Notes: generated by a model not told the origin, from the letters alone. DNA of 23,135 nt from CAZVCJ01 sp964625745 (GCA_964625745.1 CAZVCJ010000056.1:1-23135); one strand, 5' to 3'. Shown: positions 1-7,711, counted from the stretch's first letter. Program-made: numbers and translations.

Positions 1-66
1 TACGATCCTGAGGTGGTGGATGTTTGCTTGAAGCTTTTTACCGAGAAGGGGTTCACGTTTGAGTAG
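1..66 (+). CDS. C-terminal tail of an HD-GYP domain protein (5' truncated by window edge)
   Basis: The first 21 codons are open in frame 1 and end at TAG (64-66). The peptide starts YDPEVVDVCLKLF and ends in FTFE. It matches the end of the HD-GYP protein that closes at 5910: bases 1-55 are identical to 5809-5863, after which the two diverge and this copy stops, whereas the downstream copy continues for 13 more residues. HD-GYP domains hydrolyse cyclic di-GMP, and this segment is the last helix of that domain. It is therefore the end of a paralogous gene directly upstream, probably from a tandem duplication. Its other domains cannot be seen. Confidence 0.8.
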   Translation, partial: YDPEVVDVCLKLFTEKGFTFE

Positions 67-441
67 AGCCTGTACTGAGCCTGTCGAAGTGATAAATGCG
101 ACAATCTGACCTATCAGGCCAGGAGCAAATACGACGACTGTTGGTTCAAAGGCTTGGTGCATCCGCTCTGGCTATTATCCCGCTGCTGATGGCCCTGGGG
201 GGGAAATGGGGGCCTGGTTAAGGGGCCAGGTGCATTCGTGTCATTGCGAGGCGGCCATGGCGTGCCCCGCCATTCTAAAGGACAGAAACTTCCTGGTGTC
301 ATTGCGAGGAGGCGGTTTTTGCCGACGAAGCAATCCCCACCGTTGCTTGCATTTGAGGGCGGGAGATTGCTTCGCTCCGCTCGCAATGACAGTGGAAATC
401 TCTTTCCACAAAACATTTTGAAAGTGAAGGAGGAGCAAACG
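67..441. other. Non-coding stretch upstream of kaiC
   Basis: This 375-base gap contains no convincing gene. Near its start (about 75-90) is a short repeat-like motif, ACTGAGCCTGTCGAAGT. At 213-230 there is a small CCTGG...CCAGG inverted repeat. At 240-390 lies the palindromic repeat described separately, and the kaiC ribosome binding site follows. Long open frames on the reverse strand here are repeat translations and kaiC shadows. I see no convincing -35/-10 pair, so the kaiC promoter is not located. Confidence 0.6.
298..390. repeat. Palindromic dispersed repeat (MITE/REP-like), with a half copy at 240-250
   Basis: The outer arms GTCATTGCGAG (298-308) and CTCGCAATGAC (380-390) are perfect 11-base inverted repeats. 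An inner pair, GAAGCAATC (327-335) and GATTGCTTC (365-373), is also exactly complementary. The same outer arm occurs alone at 240-250, so there is a second, partial copy or a nested insertion. Repeats with these ends are a familiar dispersed family in environmental bacterial genomes. No transposase is encoded, so it would be non-autonomous if mobile. It ends 37 bases before the kaiC ribosome binding site and probably lies in the kaiC 5' untranslated region. Confidence 0.8.
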
Positions 442-2157
442 ATGAACGAAAGAAATAGTACGCCAGACGCCCTGGGTCTGGTAAAGATGCCGACCGGCAT
501 CGAAGGGTTTGACGAGATCACGGGCGGCGGGCTGCCGCGGAACCGGACGTCGCTGGTTATCGGTGGTCCCGGCACCGGCAAAACGGTCTTCGCCTTGCAG
601 ACCCTGGCCAATGGCGCGCGCCGATGGGGCGAGCCGGGCATCTTCGTCGCCTTCGAGGAAAACTCGCGCCAGATCATCGCCAACGCGGCGAGCTTCGGCT
701 GGGATCTGCCGACCCTGGAGAAGGAAGGGAGACTCTTCTTTCTGGATGCCCACCTGTCCGCCGACGACGTGCAAAGCGGCAAGTTTGACCTGGTCGGCCT
801 GCTGGCCAGCCTCAAAGCAAAAGCCGATGAGATGGGAGCAAAGCGCATCGTGTTCGACTCTCTCGATGTCCTGCTGACGCTCCTGAACGATCCCATCGCT
901 GAGCGGCAGGAGATCTACCGTCTCCACGATTGGTTATCGCAAGATGGTCCAACGGGCATCGTCACCATCAGACTCGAGGGGGGCGAGCCGCTGCTATCGC
1001 AACACTATGGCTTTATGCAATTCATGGCCGATTGCGTGGTTCTGCTCCACCATCACCTGGCCGAGCGGGTCTCGCTGCGTGAACTGCGCGTCGTGAAATA
1101 CCGGGGCTCGAACTTTGCGGAAAATGAGTTCCCCCTGGTCATCGGCCCCCAGGGGATGGAAGTTACCAGTTTCGGTGCGGAGGGACCCGAGGTCGAGGCC
1201 CCCACCGAGCGCGTGTCCAGCGGCTTAGAACGCCTGGATACCATGCTAAGCGGCGGTTATTACCGGGGGTCAAGTGTGCTGATCACAGGCTCTCCGGGCA
1301 CAGCTAAATCAACCTTAGCCGCGGCATTTGCCGAAGCCGCCTGCCGCCGCGGGGAGAAGACGCTCTATATCTCCTTCGACGAAAGAGCCAGCGAGCTGGT
1401 GCGCAACCTGTCTTCGGTCGGCATTCGCCTGGGACCGCACATCGAGTCCGGAGTTCTGAGGATGTATTCGGAACGCTCAGAGACGAGAAGCGCAGAAGAA
1501 CACCTGATGGGAATCAAGGCGCTGATCCGCGAACACAAGCCGCGCTGCCTGGCGATTGATCCCGTGTCGACGATGTTCAAGGCTGGAGGAAGTATCGCTG
1601 CACTGAGTGTTGCCAAGGGATTGATTGGCTCAGCCAAGGCGGAGGTGATTACCGTTGTCCTTACCAGCCTGACCGAGGAAACCGATCCTCTGGTAGAATC
1701 GGCACAGGTCGAAATCTCGACGGTTGCGGATACCTGGGTCCACGTCTCCTTCGTAGCACGAGCAGGGGAACGCAACCGGGCGCTGACGATCGTCAAGTCG
1801 CGCGGCACCAGGCACTCCAACCAGGTGCGCGAACTCATCTTGAGCGACCAGGGCGTGACGCTGACGGACGTCTACACCACAGGAGGCGAGGTGCTGATGG
1901 GGACACTGCGCTGGGAGAAGGAGCGCGCGGAAGCCCTCGAGAAGGAACGCACCCGCGTGGAGGTCGAACGCAAACAGCGTGAACTGGAACTGTCCGAGGC
2001 GGAGACGCTTGCCCGCCTGGAAGCCCTCAAGCGCGCACTGGAGGCGCAGCGCGCTGAACTCGCTTTGCTGATCGCCCAGCAAAAGGCGCAGGAGGAAGAG
2101 TGGAGGGTAGGGCAAAAGGACCTGGGTGAAATGCGCGATGTGGACGAGGAGGCTTGA
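442..2157 (+). CDS. kaiC: Double-domain KaiC-family ATPase/autokinase with C-terminal coiled coil
   Basis: KaiC proteins are RecA-fold ATPases with two lobes, CI and CII; CII autophosphorylates in cyanobacterial clocks. In this 571-residue protein CI has Walker A GGPGTGKT (41-48), the Glu pair FEE (E72-E73) and a Walker B-like RIVFDSLDVLL. CII has Walker A GSPGTAKS (283-290), DE at 313-314 and Walker B RCLAIDP. The phosphosite region reads ISTVADT, with S426-T427 aligning with the KaiC Ser431/Thr432 pair; the position of KaiC Thr426 is Ala. From about residue 490 the chain becomes a highly charged Glu/Arg/Lys coiled coil in place of the KaiA-binding tail. ATG 442 is chosen because AAGGAGGAG (427-435) precedes it; the frame stays open upstream through repeat sequence. 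kaiB starts one base after the stop. No kaiA is visible. Confidence 0.93.
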   Translation: MNERNSTPDALGLVKMPTGIEGFDEITGGGLPRNRTSLVIGGPGTGKTVFALQTLANGARRWGEPGIFVAFEENSRQIIANAASFGWDLPTLEKEGRLFFLDAHLSADDVQSGKFDLVGLLASLKAKADEMGAKRIVFDSLDVLLTLLNDPIAERQEIYRLHDWLSQDGPTGIVTIRLEGGEPLLSQHYGFMQFMADCVVLLHHHLAERVSLRELRVVKYRGSNFAENEFPLVIGPQGMEVTSFGAEGPEVEAPTERVSSGLERLDTMLSGGYYRGSSVLITGSPGTAKSTLAAAFAEAACRRGEKTLYISFDERASELVRNLSSVGIRLGPHIESGVLRMYSERSETRSAEEHLMGIKALIREHKPRCLAIDPVSTMFKAGGSIAALSVAKGLIGSAKAEVITVVLTSLTEETDPLVESAQVEISTVADTWVHVSFVARAGERNRALTIVKSRGTRHSNQVRELILSDQGVTLTDVYTTGGEVLMGTLRWEKERAEALEKERTRVEVERKQRELELSEAETLARLEALKRALEAQRAELALLIAQQKAQEEEWRVGQKDLGEMRDVDEEA

Positions 2158-2158
2158 A

Positions 2159-2485
2159 ATGAGTGTACCAAGCAAAAATGGCGCACAGGCGCCACCTGGG
2201 GACAGGGAGACAACTCTGTTTCGGCTTTACGTTGCGGGCGAGACGCCAAACTCCGCTCGAGCCATGGCCAACCTCCAGTTCATCTGCCAGGAACATTTGC
2301 AGGGTCGTTACAGGCTAGAAGTGGTGGACATCCTCCAAGAGCCATTGCGCGCCCTGAGCGAGGGAGTTCTGGTGACACCCACCCTGATCAGACTGTCGCC
2401 GCTGCCGGTGCGGAAGATCGTGGGCGACCTGAGCGAGCCGGCAGCCGTGTTGCAGGCTCTGGGGCTGGAAGGAGGCCCAGAATGA
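2159..2485 (+). CDS. kaiB: KaiB-family protein
   Basis: KaiB binds the CI ring of KaiC, switching to a thioredoxin-like fold, and relays KaiC state to output proteins. The 108-residue product has a non-conserved N-terminal extension of about 19 residues and then the family core. LYVAGETPNSARA (23-35) and TPTLIRLSPLPVRKIVGDL (73-91) match the most conserved stretches of cyanobacterial KaiB. Length is close to the usual 100 or so residues. ATG 2159 is one base past the kaiC stop and has GAGGAGG just upstream. The stop overlaps the next start as ATGA (2482-2485), so kaiC, kaiB and the sensor gene should be co-transcribed and translationally coupled. Confidence 0.93.
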   Translation: MSVPSKNGAQAPPGDRETTLFRLYVAGETPNSARAMANLQFICQEHLQGRYRLEVVDILQEPLRALSEGVLVTPTLIRLSPLPVRKIVGDLSEPAAVLQALGLEGGPE

Positions 2486-5400
2486 GCGAGCACGAATTCG
2501 GCGTTGACATCGCTGAGCGCCAGCAGGCGCAGCGACGCATGGATGAGCTTTTTCGCGCGCTCATCGAAAATGCTTTGGACGTCATCACGATTTTAGACGC
2601 CGAAGGAGTCATCCGCTATCAAAGCCCCTCCGTTGAGCGGGTGCTGGGATATAAGCCGGCAGAATTAATTGGCGTGAACATCGTCGAACTGCTTCACCCG
2701 GACGATGTGCCAAAGGTGAATGTGGCGCTTAAGGCGGCGGCTCCTCCAAACGGAACTCCTGGGATCGCTCAAGTCGTGGAGGCGCGTCTTCGGCATAAAG
2801 ACGGCTCGTGGCGGATCCTTGAATCCATCGGTAAAGAGCTTCCTGGTATTCCGTCCGTGGCGGGTATCGTGGTCAATTCCCGCGACATCACCGAGCGGGT
2901 GCGAGCGGAGGAGGACTTGCGCCGGGTCGGCCGGGCACTCAGGGTGCTCAGCAAGTGCAACCAGGTCGTTATCCGGGCCACGGAGGAGCCATCCTTGTTG
3001 CACGAAGTATGCCGGACCGTTGTAGAGGCTGGGGGATATCGTCTGGCGTGGGTTGGCTTTGCCGAGCAGGACGAAGCGAAGACGGTGCGCCCGGTGGCCC
3101 AGGTGGGATTCGAGGAAGGGTATCTCGACACGGTGGACATCACCTGGGCGGACACCGAGCGGGGGCGTGGCCCCACCGGCGCCGCCATCCGGAGCGGCGA
3201 ACCCGCCATTGCCAAGAACATCCTGGCCGATCCCCATTTCGCCCCGTGGCGGGCTGAAGCGAGCAAGCGTGGCTATGCATCCTCGATTGCCCTCCCTCTG
3301 ATTGCCAACGGAGAGACCTTTGGCGCGTTGAACATCTACACCATTGAGCCGGATGCTTTTGACGCGGAGGAAGTCAAGCTGCTGGCAGAACTGGCCAACG
3401 ATTTGGCGTATGGCATCGTGACGTTACGCACCCACGCCGAGCGCAAGCAGGCGGAGGAGGCGCTGCGGGAAAGCGAGAAACGCTATCGTGATCTCATCGA
3501 AAGCACCTACGACATAATCCAAAGCGTTGCGCTCGACGGTCGTTTCGTATTTGTGAACCGGGCCTGGCTGGAAACGCTGGGCTACACTGAGGCAGAACTG
3601 CCGAGTCTGAGTTTGTGGAAAATCATTCACTCTGAATCTCTCTTACATTGCCGTGCAGCCTTCTCCAGGGTTATGGCTGGGGAATCAATCAGGAATGTAC
3701 AAGCCACCTTCGTGGCCAAGGATGGCAGGGCGATTCTGGTCGAGGGAAATGTGACTGGGCGTTACATTGACGGCAGATTGGTCGCGACTCACGGCTTCTT
3801 CCACGACATCACCGAACGCAAGCGGGCTGAGGAACAGATTCTCAGTCTGGCTACGAAGCTCAAGGCCATCGCCCGCCCCGCCCGTCAGATGTCTGCCCTG
3901 CTTGATCTGAATGGGCTGACACAACAGGTGGCGCGGTCTTTACAAGAGGTCACCGGCTGCTACAACGCCAACTTCTTCTTGATGGAGGACGATGGCCTGG
4001 TACTGGCCGCTGGCCGGGGGGGGTACGAGGATGGCAAGCCGCCGCTGGGTTATCGGCTCTCTCTGGGCCAGGGGATCATCGGCCACGTGGCCCAGAATGG
4101 CCAGCCTGTGCTGGTGCCAGACGTAAGCCAGGACCCTCGGTACGTGGCCTGGGAAAGACTGCCCCACACCCGCTCGGAACTGGCCGTGCCGGTGAAGCGC
4201 GGCGATGAGGTGTTGGGCGTGGTGGACATGCAGGCTATGGAGCCCAACGCCTTCGACGTTGTTGACCTGGAAGCATTGGGGGTGCTCGCCGATCAACTGG
4301 CGGTGGCCCTGGATAACGCTCGACTTTACGAGGAGACGCGGCAACTGGCAGCCTTCAACGAGAGCATCGTCCAGAGCATGGCCGAGGGTATCGTGGTGGA
4401 AGACACCGAAGGGGCCTTTAGCTTCGTCAACCCGGCTGCGGTGGCTATACTGGGCTACTCGCCCGAGGAACTGCTGGGTCAGCACTGGACGGCCATCATC
4501 CCACCCGATCAGCACCCTATCGTCCACGCAGTCAGCGAACGGCGCATGCGGGGCGAGGCTGGCCATTACGAGTTGGAACTGGTGCGTAAGGACGGCAGGC
4601 GGCTGTCTGCACTGGTCAGTGGCAGCCCCCGGTTTGAGGAAGGTCGCTTCGCTGGCACCTTGGCCGTTTTCACCAACATCACCAAGCGCAAGCGGGCGGA
4701 GCGATTGCTGCAAGCGCTGAACCAGGCTGCTAGAGCTATGGGGAAGGCCATGACACCGGAAGAGATATTCATCGCTGTGGCGGGGGAGCTCAAGGGGCTT
4801 GGCTTACTCTGTACGGTTCTCCTCACGGACGAGAGCCAGAAGAGGCTCTTCCCCAAATACCTCAGCTACGAGGCCAAATTGATCAAGGCTGCCGAGAAGC
4901 TGGTGGGCCTCAAAGCCGAGGATCTCCCCATACCTGTCGAAACTGTAGAGGTATACAGAAAAGTGATTCGGGAGAGGAAGACCGTCTTCGTAGAAAATGC
5001 GGAGGAGGTTGTGCGGCAGTTGTTACCCGGGCCCACCAAGAGGCTCGCCGGGCAAATAGCGAAAATGCTGAAAGTCTCGAAATCCATTGACGCCCCCCTC
5101 ATAGCGGAGGATGAGGTCATCGGCCTGCTCTTGGTGCAGTCGGATGACCTGGCCGAAGACGATGTACCAGCCATCACCGCCTTCGCCCATCAGATGGCCG
5201 CTGCCTGGCGCAAAGCCACGCTGCTGCAGGACCTGGAGCAGAGTCTCGCTGAAGTGGAGCAGGCACAGGAAGAGCTTCTATGTACTACCGAGGCTTTGCG
5301 AAAAACCCTGGAGGCGACCATCCAGGCCATGGCAATGACCGTGGAAACGAGGGATCCGTACACGGCGGGCCATCAACGGCAGGTGGCCAACCTTGCCCGT

Positions 5401-5910
5401 GCCATAGCCACAGAAATGGACCTTCCCAAAGAGCAGATCGAGGGAATCCGCATGGCCGCAACCATTCACGATATCGGCAAGATAACTGTACCCACTGACA
5501 TTCTCAACAAGCCCACAAAGTTAAGTGAACATGAATTCGGCATCGTCCAAGATCACCCCAAGGTCGGTTATAACATGTTGAAAACAATAGAGTTCCCATG
5601 GCCGATTGCTCAAGTGATACTCCAACATCACGAGAGGATGGATGGTTCTGGCTATCCTCAAGGTTTGTCGGGTGAAGAGATTATCCTGGAGGCAAGGGTC
5701 TTGGCGGTAGCTGATGTTGTCGAGGCCATAGCCTCTCACCGGCCTTACCGGCCAGCTCGCGGTATAGATGAGGCCCTGGCGGAAATCTCGCAGAACAAGG
5801 GTGTCCTTTACGATCCTGAGGTGGTGGATGTTTGCTTGAAGCTTTTTACCGAGAAGGGGTTCAGGTTGGACCAACAGGTCGGGAACGAGATGGTTCATTT
5901 CGGGCCATGA
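2482..5910 (+). CDS. PAS/GAF multi-sensor with C-terminal HD-GYP phosphodiesterase domain
   Basis: This 1142-residue soluble protein alternates sensor domains: PAS (about 18-147), GAF (about 152-313), PAS (about 320-452), GAF (about 467-615), PAS (about 624-743) and GAF (about 744-915). A short coiled coil leads to an HD-GYP domain (about 944-1125). PAS ends carry the usual DITER and NITKR signatures. HD-GYP residues are intact: HDIGK (H996, D997, K1000), HHE (1049-1051) and DGSGYP with GYP at 1057-1059. HD-GYP enzymes hydrolyse c-di-GMP, so activity is likely, although the ligands of the sensors are unknown. I see no signal peptide or membrane helix. It is coupled to kaiB by ATGA overlap, making it the apparent output of the KaiC/KaiB pair. 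Its last 60 or so bases are duplicated at 1-62. Confidence 0.93.
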   Translation: MSEHEFGVDIAERQQAQRRMDELFRALIENALDVITILDAEGVIRYQSPSVERVLGYKPAELIGVNIVELLHPDDVPKVNVALKAAAPPNGTPGIAQVVEARLRHKDGSWRILESIGKELPGIPSVAGIVVNSRDITERVRAEEDLRRVGRALRVLSKCNQVVIRATEEPSLLHEVCRTVVEAGGYRLAWVGFAEQDEAKTVRPVAQVGFEEGYLDTVDITWADTERGRGPTGAAIRSGEPAIAKNILADPHFAPWRAEASKRGYASSIALPLIANGETFGALNIYTIEPDAFDAEEVKLLAELANDLAYGIVTLRTHAERKQAEEALRESEKRYRDLIESTYDIIQSVALDGRFVFVNRAWLETLGYTEAELPSLSLWKIIHSESLLHCRAAFSRVMAGESIRNVQATFVAKDGRAILVEGNVTGRYIDGRLVATHGFFHDITERKRAEEQILSLATKLKAIARPARQMSALLDLNGLTQQVARSLQEVTGCYNANFFLMEDDGLVLAAGRGGYEDGKPPLGYRLSLGQGIIGHVAQNGQPVLVPDVSQDPRYVAWERLPHTRSELAVPVKRGDEVLGVVDMQAMEPNAFDVVDLEALGVLADQLAVALDNARLYEETRQLAAFNESIVQSMAEGIVVEDTEGAFSFVNPAAVAILGYSPEELLGQHWTAIIPPDQHPIVHAVSERRMRGEAGHYELELVRKDGRRLSALVSGSPRFEEGRFAGTLAVFTNITKRKRAERLLQALNQAARAMGKAMTPEEIFIAVAGELKGLGLLCTVLLTDESQKRLFPKYLSYEAKLIKAAEKLVGLKAEDLPIPVETVEVYRKVIRERKTVFVENAEEVVRQLLPGPTKRLAGQIAKMLKVSKSIDAPLIAEDEVIGLLLVQSDDLAEDDVPAITAFAHQMAAAWRKATLLQDLEQSLAEVEQAQEELLCTTEALRKTLEATIQAMAMTVETRDPYTAGHQRQVANLARAIATEMDLPKEQIEGIRMAATIHDIGKITVPTDILNKPTKLSEHEFGIVQDHPKVGYNMLKTIEFPWPIAQVILQHHERMDGSGYPQGLSGEEIILEARVLAVADVVEAIASHRPYRPARGIDEALAEISQNKGVLYDPEVVDVCLKLFTEKGFRLDQQVGNEMVHFGP

Positions 5911-7394
5911 TCAGAAAGCAGGTTCTCAATCGTATGAGTGATCCCGAGTTTTGCACCCTAACCCTGAAGGAACTCGGCCCCCTGTTGCAGGACAAGCGGG
6001 TTTCGCCCGTCGAAGTGACCCAGGCATACCTGGAGCGCATTGATGCTCTGGATGAGACCCTCAACGCTTACATCACCGTGATGCGGGAGCAAGCGCTGGC
6101 GGATGCCCGGCGTTGCGAAGAAGAGATCCTACGGGGCGACTACCGGGGGGCGTTGCACGGCGTTCCTGTAGCCCTCAAGGACTTGTACGACACGGCTGGC
6201 GTGCGGACCACAGCGGCCTCCAAGATCTACGCCGGTCGCGTGCCCGATGAGGACGCCACCAGCGTGGCCCGGCTGCGCGCCGCTGGTGCTGTCATCATCG
6301 GCAAGACCAACCTGCACGAGTTCGCCTACGGCGTGACAACGGATAGCTCCTTCTTCGGGCCGACGCGGAATCCGTGGGAGCTGGAGCGGGTGGCTGGTGG
6401 CTCCAGCGGCGGCTCTGGGGCGGCCGTCGCCGCCGGCCTCTGCGTGGCGGCCACCGGCTCCGACACCGGCGGCTCCATCCGCATCCCTGCCGCCCTGTGC
6501 GGCATCGTCGGCCTCAAGCCCACCTACGGCCGCATCAGTTGCCGTGGCCTGCTGCCCCTCTCCTGGACTCTGGACCACCCCGGCCCGATGACGCGCAGTG
6601 TGTACGGAGCGGCGGCTATGCTGGCGGCCATGGCCGGCTACGACCCGCGCGATCCCGCCTCGGCCGACGTGCCTGTTCCCGATTACATCGCGGGGCTGCG
6701 CGATGGCGTGTCGGGCCCTGTCCTGAGCTTGACTTCGGCGAGCTCAGTCGAGCCGTCGAAGGGCCTGCGCATCGGCCTGGATCCACAGTGGGCGCTTTCC
6801 GGAATCCGCGAAGAGGTGCGGACTGCTTTCCAGGAGGCCCTGGCGGTGCTTGAGGATCTGGGGGCCGAGATCGCGGAAGTGTCCGTGTCCCGCCTCGAAG
6901 AGGGCATGGGCGCTGCCCTGACCATGCTGATGGCCGAGGCAACCGGCATCCACGAGGAGTTCTTGCGCACCCGCCCCGACGACTACCAGCCCGATGTTCG
7001 CGCCCGACTGGAGAAGGGCTTTCCCATCAGGGGCAGCGATTACGGGCGCGCCCGGCGTAGCGGTGAGTTGCTGCGCCGCGACTTTGCAATCCTGTTCCAG
7101 AAGATAGACCTCTTCGCCACGCCTGCATGTGGCATCACAGCGCCCAAACTGGGGCAGCGGAAAGTGGCCATTGATGGGGAGGCCGTTTCCGTGATGGCGC
7201 CCCTCACGCGTTACACTCGCGTCTTCAACCTGACGGGACTGCCGGCCATTTCCGTGCCCTGCGGCTTCTCGTCGGAGGGGTTGCCCATCGGCCTGCAACT
7301 GGTGGGCCGCGCCTGGGACGAGGCCACCGTGCTGCGCGCAGCCTACGCCTACGAGACGGCCACGGAGTGGGTGCAGCGCGGTCCGGCGCTTTAG
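5907..7394 (+). CDS. Amidase-signature family amidase (GatA-like)
   Basis: Amidase-signature enzymes hydrolyse carboxamides with a Ser-cisSer-Lys triad. All three residues are present: Lys91 in VALKDLYD, cis-Ser166 in GGSSGGSG and nucleophile Ser190 in GSDTGGSIRIP; the 24-residue spacing equals that of FAAH. The 495-residue length is typical. GatA of the tRNA amidotransferase has the same fold, but no gatB or gatC is nearby, so a small-molecule amidase is more likely; the substrate is unknown. The start at 5907 overlaps the previous stop as ATGA; an internal ATG at 5934 (486 residues) is an alternative, and neither has a strong ribosome site. At 6713-6765 a palindromic-repeat segment appears to be inserted in frame, adding about 16 residues just before the conserved KGLRIG strand. 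Confidence 0.88.
   Translation: MIRKQVLNRMSDPEFCTLTLKELGPLLQDKRVSPVEVTQAYLERIDALDETLNAYITVMREQALADARRCEEEILRGDYRGALHGVPVALKDLYDTAGVRTTAASKIYAGRVPDEDATSVARLRAAGAVIIGKTNLHEFAYGVTTDSSFFGPTRNPWELERVAGGSSGGSGAAVAAGLCVAATGSDTGGSIRIPAALCGIVGLKPTYGRISCRGLLPLSWTLDHPGPMTRSVYGAAAMLAAMAGYDPRDPASADVPVPDYIAGLRDGVSGPVLSLTSASSVEPSKGLRIGLDPQWALSGIREEVRTAFQEALAVLEDLGAEIAEVSVSRLEEGMGAALTMLMAEATGIHEEFLRTRPDDYQPDVRARLEKGFPIRGSDYGRARRSGELLRRDFAILFQKIDLFATPACGITAPKLGQRKVAIDGEAVSVMAPLTRYTRVFNLTGLPAISVPCGFSSEGLPIGLQLVGRAWDEATVLRAAYAYETATEWVQRGPAL
6713..6765. repeat. Palindromic repeat segment inside the amidase gene
   Basis: The stretch begins GGGCCCTGTCCTGAGC and ends GAGCCGTCGAAGGGCC. It holds the inverted repeat CTGAGCT (6723-6729) and AGCTCAG (6741-6747), and its ends resemble the CTGAGC...GTCGAAGG repeats common in environmental genomes. 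A related motif, ACTGAGCCTGTCGAAGT, lies in the non-coding region near 75-90. It is translated in frame as SGPVLSLTSASSVEPS, where family members normally have a short turn. Confidence 0.55.
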
Positions 7395-7426
7395 GAATTT
7401 GGTCAGAAACTTTTGGCATACTTGGG

Positions 7427-7435
7427 TGTTATAAT
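7427..7435 (+). promoter_or_regulatory. Possible extended -10 promoter element (P1)
   Basis: TGTTATAAT is a perfect TGn extended -10. No good -35 lies 17 bases upstream; the nearest TTGGCA (7413-7418) is too close, with an 11-base gap. It shares the 11-mer GTGTTATAATA with the stronger promoter 101 bases downstream. Confidence 0.45.
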
Positions 7436-7507
7436 ACACAATGAATGAAGTGTTTCGGTCTTTCTTGGTTGAATATGGACGATCTCGGAGAATTTCACGA
7501 TCCCGTT

Positions 7508-7536
7508 TTGACAAGTTTCTCCATTTGTGTTATAAT
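7508..7536 (+). promoter_or_regulatory. Consensus sigma-70 promoter for the glycerol operon (P2)
   Basis: TTGACA (7508-7513), a 17-base spacer and TATAAT (7531-7536) match the housekeeping sigma factor consensus exactly. The -10 is also extended (TG at 7528-7529). Transcription should start near 7543, leaving about 378 bases of untranslated leader before glpF. Confidence 0.85.
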
Positions 7537-7560
7537 ATATTCTAGCTTCCTTCAGCCGCC

Positions 7561-7575
7561 TCAAGTTTGACTTGA
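7561..7575. promoter_or_regulatory. Operator-like palindrome downstream of P2
   Basis: TCAAGT-TTG-ACTTGA is a perfect 6-base inverted repeat with a 3-base centre, about 18 bases past the predicted transcription start. A repressor bound here would block P2. No regulator gene is in the window, so the binding protein is unknown. Confidence 0.4.
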
Positions 7576-7668
7576 TCAGGAGACAGGAACTTGCTTATCC
7601 TCATTGTTCGTTGTCCCGATTTGCTGATGCTCCCTTCCAACTCAAAGAGTATAGTATGTATTCATTTG

Positions 7669-7711
7669 ACACCAAGATAGAGCCTTTGCTGGCCCTGCCT
7701 TGGTGTTTTTT
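7669..7711 (+). terminator. Intrinsic terminator inside the glpF leader
   Basis: ACACCAAG (7669-7676) pairs perfectly with CTTGGTGT (7699-7706), and an inner GCC/GGC pairing can extend the hairpin. Six T residues (7706-7711) follow. It lies between P2 and glpF in the coding direction, about 210 bases before the gene, so it would act as an attenuator rather than an end-of-operon terminator. Confidence 0.75.

Noticed and set aside
114..927. Long reverse-strand open frames over the start of kaiC
   Set aside because: They run through the palindromic repeat and the antisense of a clear kaiC gene, show no family motif, and have no ribosome site; the repeat-derived peptide is typical of such repeats read by chance.
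2482..2500. A start for the sensor gene later than ATG 2482
   Set aside because: The ATGA overlap with kaiB and the short lead into the first PAS domain make 2482 the natural start.
4205..4720. 171-codon forward frame inside the sensor gene
   Set aside because: It is an alternative frame of an intact PAS/GAF coding region, rich in Trp, Arg and Ser as frame-shifted GC-rich DNA usually is.
7413..7435. TTGGCA plus TATAAT as a second full promoter
   Set aside because: The spacer is only 11 bases. I kept only the extended -10 element at lower confidence.
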